Source: Margaritifera margaritifera
Taxonomy: Eukaryota > Mollusca > Bivalvia > Unionida > Margaritiferidae
Reading direction: 5' to 3'
DNA: 64,000 nt
NCBI GenBank assembly: GCA_029931535.1
Contig: JAQPZY010001432.1
Span: 1,240,001 to 1,304,000, forward strand
The translations under genes and the position numbers were made by a program. This document shows, piece after piece, positions 1-11,400 of the stretch. Under the pieces are notes generated by a model that worked only from the letters and a program-made list of their open reading frames with translations, was not told the DNA's origin and searched no databases. How positions within the stretch are numbered: the first letter of the stretch is position 1; each line of letters opens with the position of its first letter.

Positions 1-65
1 AGCCAGCCAATCATTCTACTCTTTCATTCATTATATGCTCATTATATGTATGTTTAAAGTGAAAA

Positions 66-125
66 GCATAGACCCTGATCTGTTATCTCATTATTCAATG
101 TCAGATCAATGTCTATACTGTTCTT
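66..125. mobile_element. Single-hairpin fragment of the 221-bp element family
   Basis: GCATAGACCCTGATCTGTTA ... TCAGATCAATGTCTATACTG: one degraded hairpin without terminal repeats. Confidence 0.65.
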
Positions 126-325
126 AGTTGGTTGTATGGGTAAATAGACTAACTTTCTTCATGGTAAATTTCAATACCTCATGATGCTCCTGAAGAATAT
201 CAGAGGCAGATTTAGACCGGGTTTTTGTTTTCTATTTGGTCAAATCCCAACCCCCAACCCCTAAAAATAGTACACTTTTCAGTGGCAAAATGAAAAAAAT
301 TGCCATTTTGTGAGAAAAAAAACAA

Positions 326-522
326 GAATATATACTCATGTATAAGCCGATAACAACTGCAAACTGCTTAATGCGCCGGCAGATCTGGGTCTATGCAGTT
401 TGTAAAGACTAATCAGTAAAACAAACAACATAGACCCTGATTTGCTGCCACATTATGCAACGGCAGATCAGGGTCGATGTTGTTTGCATTTGGACCCAGC
501 TTATACATGAGTATATATGGTA
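326..522 (+). mobile_element. Double-hairpin MITE, forward orientation, partial first hairpin
   Basis: ATATATACTCATGTATAAGC left, ATGAGTATATATGGTA right. The first arm of hairpin one is deleted (AACTGCTTAATGCGCC runs straight into the loop); hairpin two is complete (AACAACATAGACCCTGATTT). Confidence 0.88.
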
Positions 523-1749
523 CATATTATAAAATGAAAAGTCTTTAGAAAAAATCCAGGATCTGCCCCTGACAACATTATATACCGTCTTGTAGGATTA
601 TCTATCTACAATTAACTGCCAAACAGAATGACAGCTATGAGATAAAGTTGTATAAATGAATATGAAGTGTATGTTTTGATTTATGTCCATGGAAATGATC
701 ATTGCATGTGCAAATGACTAGAAATTTCAATAGGATTATGTACTACAAGCTTTGTACAAAACTTGATACACATCTGCCAAACTCTCTGTACATATGTACA
801 ATCATCTTATAATTAATAAATTTGTATCATCACACTCATGAAAATACACAATAAACTCCCACAATGAAAATGGAAAAGAACTACAATTTGTTCCCACCAA
901 AATTGAAAAATTAAACTGGTTCCACATCTTTCCTGTTGTACAGTGTTACTAATTGTGTCAAGATCTACCTTTTTTGTGCATCTTCAAACTCAGTGATGAA
1001 ATTCATGTAGAAAACTAAAATTAAAAGTTCATCTCTGAGATGAGGGCAAACTGTCAAGAAATAATGAAAATTTTGTTTCCATGTCCTGTACATTTGTATA
1101 GGATTGATACTTTCTTGTTTTTCTCATGAATAATACTTTACAAAATGATCTTTGTTTAAATAACAGTAGTTTCAATTTGCTATTTTAATTACAAGTATGC
1201 TTTTGTATCACACAACTAAATTAAGTCCTTCAGGCAACAAATGACTCTATATTTATCTAACCATAAAAAAAAAATCAATAGCACAATATTGCAAGATGAA
1301 TTGTCCCTCTTATAACTCTGGTAATAAATAAGTTTCATGTTTGCATATTCAGCAAATAACAACAACACAAATGTGAAAGTCAACTTTGACCAAAGAACCA
1401 AAATAAGAATGTAACACAATTTGAACATTTCTCCATGAATTATAGTTCACTGACAGTCATCATGGGAAGGTACATTTCCCCAAGAATTGTTCACTGACAG
1501 ACATCATGGGAAGGTTTCAAAACAGAAAATTAGACGATACGTCTCAGAATGATATCCGTTTCTCTATGATTCAATTCTGTGAATGTATGTCATTTGGATA
1601 CTATCAAGTTCCTTGTTATGCAATACTATTTAAAGTCAGCAGTGTTGCTCAAATACATTTTACATAGCACTCATTATCACAGCACAAAACTGCATAAAAT
1701 GTCAAAATTTAATGAGAAATGCTTCAACTGAAGTCAGTTATTGTAATTA

Positions 1750-2234
1750 TTTATTTAGTGTGTCCTCGACAGTCAAGTCACCCGAATCACTTGTCTGCTG
1801 ATGGAGACCAGAGTTACTTCCCTTTAACACATACAAGGCAGTAATACTTATTTCCCTTATTCCATTAAACGGGTCTCATGGGGATTGGATAAAAAAAAAT
1901 CCATTTTGTTTCTGAATCGGTAACTGCCATTCTCTTGCTGCATAGCATTAGAAGAAGCTAAGAATAGGTCCGGGTTCCCTAAAGGTCCTGAGTTCCGTAT
2001 AGGTCCTGGGTTCCCTAAAGTGTTGCATCTTGGGAGAAATTGTCAGCAGTTGTCCATCCTTTGCATTTTATGAGATTCACAATCCATTATGTAACATGGA
2101 ATAGCATGTTACAATGTAACATGACAGAGCATGTTACAACTGTATCACAAATTAATGCAAACCAAATGCATAGACTATGCAGAGCAGATCTGAGAATAAC
2201 TTCACACAACTCATCCTTCTTGAAAAGAGGTAAA
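1750..2234 (-). other. Probable UNC5 3' UTR with candidate polyadenylation signal
   Basis: Sequence downstream of the stop has no coding frame. The first canonical AATAAA in transcript sense is at 1755-1750, about 480 nt after the stop. A short tandem repeat of about 20 bp (core GGTCCTGAGTTCC, about three copies) lies at 1966-2025. Without transcript data the true end is unknown and may be farther out. Confidence 0.35.
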
Positions 2235-2406
2235 TCATAACCAAGAACCAATGTCTTTTTCTAACACTGCAGCAGCATCCATACGTCCCATAACACGTAA
2301 AATGTTCATTAGATCTGTAACTGCATTCTCTTCTCGGTGAATTGCTTCCCAGAGGTTGAGTATATGTTCTGTAGGACTTGGCTTTGTTGCAAAATAATTG
2401 ATATAT
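2235..2406 (-). CDS. unc5: UNC5 last coding exon: death domain C-terminal half and stop
   Basis: Residues 670-726 and TGA (2237-2235). [20 protein letters not shown] then [20 protein letters not shown] ending [17 protein letters not shown]; matches the UNC5 ending [20 protein letters not shown]...L...L..MGR. All of the death domain is present and unbroken. Acceptor ATCTCTTTACAG, phase 2 entry. Confidence 0.96.
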
Positions 2407-5400
2407 CTGTAAAGAGATGTTTATTTTTGAAATCAGATAACTGATGCCTTTATCTAATGAAGTGGTGATATTTCTGGTTTATTTCTCTTGTAACTAATGC
2501 ATTACTTATTTTTTATGCTAACATATATGCATCTACAGTTACTTCAATTTATAGTTCTAAAAAAGGAAATGTAAAATTCATGTTGTTTTTTTTTTTTTTA
2601 AATATCTTTTTTTCAAGAATCCTAAAGATTGGACAAGAACTTACTTCAAATACAGTGTAACTGAAATCTGATAATTTACCGTGCAAGCGGCAAGAGCAAG
2701 TGAATAAAAAAAAAAAAAAAAAAAAAAATTCAACAAATTCCAGACTAATGCCTCTTTTTTTGTCAGGGTTTGTTTTTTTTATTGTTCTCTTCATCTGGAG
2801 TCTAGTTTGTATTATCACTTGCAGAAATTCAGACAAAATCAATGATTGCATTACAGAAAAATGTCAATTATATGGATGCCATTTCACCAGACTGTCTGAT
2901 CATATGGACCAATGTAATCTACTGATACCCCAGAGATTTATGAGTTATCTGGACTTTCCGATTATATGGACCAATGTAATCTACCCTGGATACTCTATTT
3001 ATTCTGTATAGATTTATGTTCTCTGGACTTTCTGATCATATCGAACAATGTAATCTACCCTGAATACTCTACATTTTCTGTACAGATTTATGTTCTCTGG
3101 ACTTTCTGATCGTATGGACCAATGTAATCTACCCTGGATACTCTATTTGTTCTGTATAGATTTATGTTATCTGGACCTTCTTATTATATGACCATTGTGA
3201 TCTACCCTGGATACTCTTTATTCTGTACAGATTTATGTTATCTGGACTTTCTGATTAAATGACCAATGTGATCTACCCTGGATACTGTTTATTCTGTACA
3301 GATTGATGTTATCTGGACTTTCTGATTAAATGACCAATGTGATCTACCCTGGATACTGTTTATTCTGTACAGATTGATGTTATCTGGACTTTCTGATTAT
3401 GTGGCCAATGTAATCTACCCTGGATACTGTTTATTCTGTACAGATTGATGTTATCTGGACTTTCTGATTATGTGGCCAATGTAATCTACCCCAGATACAC
3501 TATTTATTCTGAATAGATTTATCAGTTATCCAGAAAACCAACTGCCTTGCCAAATTCCATGTCTCTTATAGAGCCAGATAATCAACATTACACTGTATTT
3601 ATCACCAATATTTTCATCTCCACTATCATCATTTATATCAATATGGTTATTTACCTGTCTACAGTGAGAGCCTGAGCTAACATCCTCCAGTCATTTCCTC
3701 TTGCATTGGGTGTGTCAAGTAACATGCACAACTGGTTGCGTATGTGTGAAGGCAGCCTGAAGGTATATGCAAAAATAATTTACATGAATGGCAGATAATA
3801 GAAGTAATTCAATAACTTTTTAAAGCCGTTACAACTTAATCACAATTATAATCACATTTTAGCTACTTTTTAAAATTATTTGTTTTATATTTTATTACAG
3901 CACAAAGACTCTTTTTCTCCTCATGGGACAATTGAATTATGTGACAAATGACAATTAAGAAGTGAAATTAAATATTGATTTGTAAATTTGCATTCTTACC
4001 ATCTTTACTCGCTTATAAATACAACTGCAAACAACATAGACCCTGATCTCATAATGCGCCAGCAGATCAGGGTCTATGTTGTTTGTTCTACTGATTACTC
4101 CTAACAAACTGCATAGATCCAGATCTGCCAGCGCATTAAGCAATGGCAATGGCAGATCTGGGTCTGTGCAGTTGGACTGATAAGTGAGTACATATGGTAT
4201 TTGTTTCCCATTCTCAATCAGATTAGGGTTATAATATGGCAAATTTGCAAAACTCAAAAAAAATCCTGACATGCTTATCATTAGTATTAATATCCGACTA
4301 AAAAGTTATGTCTGAGATTTTCCAATGATCTCTACCTATCTACAGCCTCCTTTTTACTAAACTAAAATGATGGTCTTTCCCTTTCTGTATGATAGACTCC
4401 ACTACTAATGGTTGGTCCAAGGGTCCATGTGACACAATATGTGCTAGGATGTGGTATGGTGCTTTGACCACAGATGACCAAGGATTAGTTGACCAGGAAC
4501 ATGGTTTTGTTCTGGAGTGAAAACTGTACTAGGAACAAAGACGGAAACCTCCTGACCACCATCCTGTTTCTGTTTATGCACTATAAATAAATATTGGTGG
4601 CTCATGTCTGCCATTTTGCTTCTGTTGAACCAAGGGTAAAGTTCCATTACACTTTGGTTGCAACAATGACATCACAGTCAACCAATGACCAATGTTAAAC
4701 ATGTTCTTTGTCAGAGCACCACTAAATCACAACACTGGATAGCTGTATTAATGTATATATGCATACATGTGATTCTACCGGCGGTAGGCCAAATACCCCC
4801 ATTTTAAAGGCCATCTACCGCACATACCGTTTAGTAATTAAAATCTACCGCTTTTGAGAATTAAAAGAATTTTTAAAAAAATTTCTAAAAAAAAAACCAA
4901 ACATGGTATTTTTACGCATTCTTTCAACACATTAGAGAAATCAGCCAGTACCAGTCTATTAATAGGGGACCGGAAATGTTCCATCAGAACAAGGACCGGT
5001 GCGATGATGCATGGCAGAGCAATAGGATTAGAATTGTTAAAGAACAGCTGACATGTGTACACAGCAAGCCTCTAACTGATTACCTTGTTGTTGGAATTTG
5101 TGGAGTTTAAGACCAAATGCAGGATGTTTTTTGAGATGTTATAAGTGATAAAGGAATAAAAGGTGGTCAATGATGTCTTCTGAGCCTTTGATGAAAATCG
5201 GCCAACTCTTAGCGGAGGGGAGATAAAGTGAAGAGACCGATCATACAAAAATGATTTTGGCCAAGACGCTAGAGTAAGTATTTCGATTTTTGTCTTGTTT
5301 AATTGGCCTTGTGTTGTTCAAGATGTTTTAAGAGGACAGCTCTTAAAATTTTTGTTCAGTTCATGTCAGAATGCCGAAATGTGAGCTTTCTCCCAATGCT

Positions 5401-8400
5401 AAGAAACCACCAGCTAAGAAATAATGCAAATTCAATAATGCTTGGATATTAGAGTTTAAGTGTGTGCAGGCGAGTAGCAAAGGTCCTGAGTTTGCATTGT
5501 GTGTTTCAAAGGTATGCATCTTTTGTATTTCATAAGGCCCCACCAAAAATATGTGTATTTCCTATTGCACTGGTTTTAAAATTAGGGTAGGTAGGTAGGT
5601 AGGTTTTTTTTTTCTTTCTTTTAACATTATATATAAATCAAATAATATTTCAAGTGCTTCAAAGTACTGGCCAAAACCAGCTCAATTAGATGCCCCAATC
5701 AATTTCGGTAATGTGATATTTTTTTATAAAACAAAAAAAAAAAAAATAAGTAGGGTTGGCAACGAGAAACAGGGACGGTTGGTCAACCAGAAACACATTT
5801 TTTTTTAAATTTTTTTTTTTTACCTAAACTATTTGAAGTTTTCATGCACATAAAGCAAGTTCAAGCCCTAGATAAAATATCAGTAAAAAATATATTACAA
5901 GATAATTAATTTTAAAGTTTGGATAAATTATTCATAAAAGCATAAATACATCATGTATTTTTGTTGTTTTTTTCATTTTTATTTCAGGTCTAAATCAATC
6001 TTTATTTTTTTCCATTTACAGTTGTGAAAGTTGCCAACAGATTTTTGGATCTGAGCCATGAAGAGAAAGACACCTTTGAGAATGAGGCTCAGGAATACAT
6101 CCCATGTCCAAGTCAGGAATTTCCTCCTCTGGGTGAACATAGCTTGGAGGAGAATTGGAGAATAGTCAGCAACCTTACAAAATCAGCAACAGGAAAACTG
6201 AAGTAAGAACTACTTTGCAGGCTGAACATGGTTGTCCTGTCATTACAACATTCTAATGCTGATACAGAGAGGACATTCTCCTTTCTTCACAAAATAAAAA
6301 GTGATTAAAGAGGAAATCTGGACCAGAGAACTATTGAGAGCCTGTTAAGTGTGAAGCTTAATTATCACAATGAATGTCATTAGTGGTCACTAGACAGTGA
6401 TCTTGTGAATGAAACTAAAAATGCCATTGGATTTTATAAAAGAAAAATCTTTGCAGTGAACTATCAGAAAAACAACTTTTCCTTTTTCATTATTTTACCA
6501 TATACCGACTTATTAATTAATTATTACTGTAACATTTTCCATCAAAATCTGAATCTGATTCATGTTCAGACTTGCTGTTTGATTAGAGTATAAAGAGAAT
6601 ACATTGTAAATCTACTGGTTTGAAATACTGGTTCTGTCACATGTATGTATATGTAAAAAAAAATCAGTTTTGAAAACCAACTGATTTTCTGTATTTTCCT
6701 TTCAGATGGAAGTAAAAAAAAAAAAGCAAAGAATAATTTGAGTATAGTCCATACTTGCTTATAAGCTGAGTCCAACTGCAAACAACAGAGACCCTGATCT
6801 GCCATCGCATTGATTGGCAGATCAGGGTCCATGTTATTTGTTCTACTGATTATTCCAAACAAACTGCACAGACCCAGGTCTGCCAACACAGTATGCGATG
6901 GCAGATCTTGGTCTGTGCAGTTTGCAGTTGTCTCGAGTTATGCATTATACTATACATTGATTGTGGAGGGGCAAAGCACCCTCAGCTAGGAGATATTGAT
7001 TGTGGAGGGGCATAGCACCCTCAGCAAGGGGATGCTGACTGTGGAGGGACATAGCACCTTCAGCTAAGATATCTCCTTCTTCTTGATGTCCCAACTGACA
7101 TTCAATGTAAGAACAAACCATTTAACTGTAAACCATCCAACTGCACTTGTCTCGCATTATATTTTAAAAAAATTAAGAAAAAGTTTTCTTTAAAACTGAC
7201 CTAAAGTTTTGCAAACAGGCATCTGGCAGTGTTACCATGGAGCTGACCCCAGAACTTGAATTTGTTGTTGAGGTCACTGTGGATGCCCTTCCCTTCAAGG
7301 TTGAGACAGGGGTCAAGCAAGTGGGAGGCTGCAAAATAAACCAAGGAATAAATAATCTAACAAGCAAACAATAACATGATTACAACATTCAGCTGTATGT
7401 AATCTATTAAACAAATGAATATGTTGAAATTGCTTGTCATTCAGATCTAGTATACTTGAAATATGATCTATGTTTTAATTTTTTTTAGTCTTCCATTTTA
7501 TATTCAAGATTTCCTTCAAACACCATGATTTTGGAAAGAACATGTCTTTATAAAGCATAATTAGGCACTGTTGATCAGTTAATGACCTCTTCTTGTGTAT
7601 TTACCTTGCTTTTCCTCACTGTACACAATATATACATCTTTTTTCTGAACATCAGTTCAATGAAGATACTGAAAATAAAGTTAACATGGGCTGTGTAGCG
7701 TACAATGCACTGGAAGCAAATTGGGCTTGGAGCTGTGGTAGCTCAATAGTTAGCAACACTGCAAGCAAATTGGGCTTGGAACTGTGATAGCTCAGTGGTT
7801 AGCAACAACACTGCAAGCAAATTGGGCTTGGAACTGTGATAGCTCAGTGGTTAGCAACACTGCAAACAAATTGGGCTTGGAGCTGTGGTAGCTCAGTGGT
7901 TAGCAACACTGCAAGCAAATTGGGCTTGGAACTGTGATAGCTCAGTGGTTTGCAATGCTGCAAGCAAATTGGGCTTGGAACTGTGATAGCTCAGTGGTTA
8001 GCAACACCACTGCAAGCAAATTAGGCTTGGAACTGTGATAGCTCAATAGTTAGCAACACTGCAAGCAAATTGGGCTTGGAGCTGTGGTAGCTCAGTGGTT
8101 AGCAACACTGCAAGCAAATTGGGCTTGGAACTGTGATAGCTCAATAGTTAGCAACACTGCAAGCAAATTGGGCTTGGAACTGTGATAGCTCAGTGGTTTG
8201 CAATGCTGCAAGCAAATTGGGCTTGGAACTGTGATAGCTCAGTGGTTAGCAACACCACTGCAAGCAAATTGGGCTTGGAACTGTGATAGCTCAATAGTTA
8301 GCAACACTGCAAGCAAATTGGGCTTGGAGCTGTGGTAGCTCAGTGGTTAGCAACACTGCAAGCAAATTGGGCTTGGAACTGTGATACTTCAGCAGTTAGC

Positions 8401-11400
8401 AACACTGCAAGCAAATTGGGCTTGGCACTGTGATACCTCAGTGGTTAGCAACACTGCAAGCAACTTTGGCTTGGAACTGTGATAGCTCAGTGGTTAGCAA
8501 CACTGCAAGCAAATTGGGCTTGGAGCTGTGATAGCTCAGTGGTTAGCAATGTTGCAAGCAAATTGGGCTTGGAACTGTGGTGGTTCAGTGGTTAGCAATG
8601 CTGCAAGCAAATTGGGCTTGGAACTGTGGTAGCTCAGTGGCTAGCATGCCAAAGTTATGACCAGAAGTGTGCAGGTTAGAATCTCATGCCCAGACCAAGC
8701 TGGATTAGTTGCCATATCTCCGGGCAAGACACTTGATTCCAATTGCCTCAGCATGATTTAGAATCTCATGCCCAGACCAAGCTGGATCGGTTGCCATGTC
8801 TCTGGGCAAGACACTTTATTCCAATTGCCTCAGCACGATACAACCATTCATGTGCTGATGTGCATTTAAACACCAATCATTCTAGCAAAGCATTCGAGTT
8901 GCGGTGGCTCAGTGGTTAGCATGCTGGACTCACGACTGAAAGGGTGTGGGTTTGAATCCTACCACCGGACCAGCCTGGGTCACCTACCGTGGTGTGTCCT
9001 TGGGCAAGGCACTTTACTCCAATTGCCTCGGCACTAAATAACCTACCTGTGTTACTGTGCCGTAAAGCACCAAACCAAACCAAATCAAGCAAAGCAAACT
9101 GAACTATTATATATGCCATGCACGTTTTACCATTAAAGACCAATCATTGAAGCAAGTCAACTGTACTATGATATATGCCATTCAAGTTGTACCATTAAAC
9201 ACCAACCATTCAAGCAAGCATACTGTACTATGATAATACCATGTGAGTTTTACCTTTAAACACAAATCATTCAAGCAAGCAAACTGTACCATGATATATG
9301 CCATGCAAGTTTTACCATTAAACACCAAATCATTCAAGCAAGTCAACTGTGCTATGATATATGCCATGCAACTTTTACCATTAAACACCAATCATTCAAG
9401 CAAGTCAACTGTACTACAACTTATACTATGCAGTTTTACAAACCTTTAAATCAAAACCTAAATGTTAACAACTACAATGACATTGCTACGGACTGAAAGT
9501 GACACCTATGGTTTGATCCAACTGTAAATAACACAGACCATGACCTGCTAGTGCATAAGGAGCTGCAAGATCAGCATACCTGTCATCCCATACTGGTTAC
9601 CCGTATTTTGTATGTTTTTTCCTATGTTTTCAAGTAATACAGCCATATTGTAAAGTTCATATGGACAAAACAAATTATAGTGGAGTAAAAAAAAGTTTAA
9701 AATTCGTGGATTCAATTCAATTTAGTCGAAACAGTGAGCCTGATGAATGACTCTCACAGAAGAAAAAGATTTTGATAAAGCATGCAATGCAGTCATGTTA
9801 CTTCTACACGGGAATCAAATGTGAGATAAAGAAGACCATTTATTCCAAGTGTGAGCTGCAAGTAGCAAGATGCTGCCACCTCCAGCAAAGAAACAGAAAA
9901 AAGCAACTGGTCACCATAGTAAGGAATGGGAGGAAAAATACCCGAGGCTCATTGAACCATAATTGAGAGGCCTTTGGCACTCTGATAAGGTACTAGACCA
10001 CAAAATAAAGGCTTAGAACCTCTTGAATAAGGCTGACACATAAAAAGGGGTTGACAGGTATTGATCAGGTTCTATGCTGTTTGCATCAACTCAATAATCC
10101 TAACAAAACTGCATAGACCCAGATCTGCCAGCACATTATGTGAAGGCAGACATGGTCTATACTGTTTACAGTTGGATCCAACTTACATTTGAATATATAT
10201 GACAACTAACCTCTTTGAAATTGGCACTGATTTTGAGCAGTTGCCGGTTTGTGAGTATTGCTTTCTGATAGACCTGGATCTTGCAGCTAATCTTGTCCTG
10301 GACCACATCTACCATCTCCAGCGAGAATGAACAGTGCAAGTTGTTCTGGTTTCCACTCCATATATGACGGAATGGAATCTCCTGGAATAAAAAGTAATAA
10401 AGGCAAATTCAGTATGCAGTTAAACTTAAGTTATTTCAAATCTAAACTATTTTGTAGAAAAGGAAAATCTATACCTATTTTTTATACATTATATAATATC
10501 TGCTCATTTCTTTAGCCAATTAGTACAAGAGAGAAGCAATCTTAGTGCCAGCAAAAATACAATTTTCTGTAAGGGAGATCTTTGGTCATGTTTTTCAAGG
10601 CTAGAAAAACATAGGCAAAGTTAAAAAGTGAGAATTAAAGAGCATTTAAACATAACTGTCAAGACAATTCAATTCAACCAAACAAGTAAAACCATTCCCC
10701 CCCCCCCAAAAAAAAAAAATAATTTCTGCATTAAATGAGGGCATTAGTAGGTTAAAATTTATAACATTCTCCAATAAATGAAGGCTCAACTGTGCCTACA
10801 GAAAGAGATTCAACCTCATCATCTTGTAACATATCCACTGACAGGGTGTACTCCACTTGTATTTTACCTTGATTTACCTTGCATAATGGACAAGAATGGT
10901 TAAAGGTGGACAACCATGTTGATTTTTTAAAAGAAACTTGCAGATAAAAAGTTCCTAGTTTTTTTATGAATTTATGATATTACTAAACCTAAAACACAGT
11001 ATTTGTATATACATGTGATGGGGACATACTGTATTTGTACATACATGTGATGGGGACATATTGTATTTGTATATACATGTGATGGGGACATATTGTATTT
11101 GTACATACATGTGATGGGGACATTTTGTATCTTGATCAGTGTAAGCTTATTATAATGACCTTAAACCTCAAGAAATTGACCAAAACAATAACCTCTCAAA
11201 TGCAGTGTCAGTTACATCAAATATGTACTGTAATGTCAAAATACTGTATTGTCAAATTTGTACACTGTATGAAATGAACGTTAATGACTACTGTCATTTT
11301 TGTGTCCACTGCAAATCTGTTGCAGTAACACCATGTCGAGCAATGAGAACATGTCACTTTAAAAGCCTGACAAAAAGGAAATTTCAGAGGTGATGAACCT

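Larger units (their letters stand above)
1..1749. other. Downstream flank without recognisable gene
   Basis: AT-rich noncoding sequence. Holds a fragment and one copy of the 221-bp element (near 66-125 and 326-522) and a two-copy direct repeat around TCACTGACAG-CATCATGGGAAGG at 1447-1515. No supported coding region on either strand. Confidence 0.6.
3757..7200. other. UNC5 intron with transposon relics
   Basis: Holds two 221-bp elements in reverse orientation, a plus-strand hAT-like transposase relic, and a short three-copy array. 4200-5370 and 6410-6740 otherwise show nothing I recognise. Confidence 0.7.
7329..10210. other. UNC5 intron dominated by a SINE and its derived arrays
   Basis: 2.9-kb intron. 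From 7712 to 9440 it is nearly all SINE or SINE-derived tandem sequence; 9507-10202 is a 221-bp element split by a 486-bp insertion. 7340-7700 shows nothing recognisable. Confidence 0.8.

Noticed and set aside
8897..8975. Possible tRNA gene (A-box and B-box present); also 33990-34072 and 37210-37293
   Set aside because: Acceptor stems do not pair and each continues into a shared SINE core and tail.
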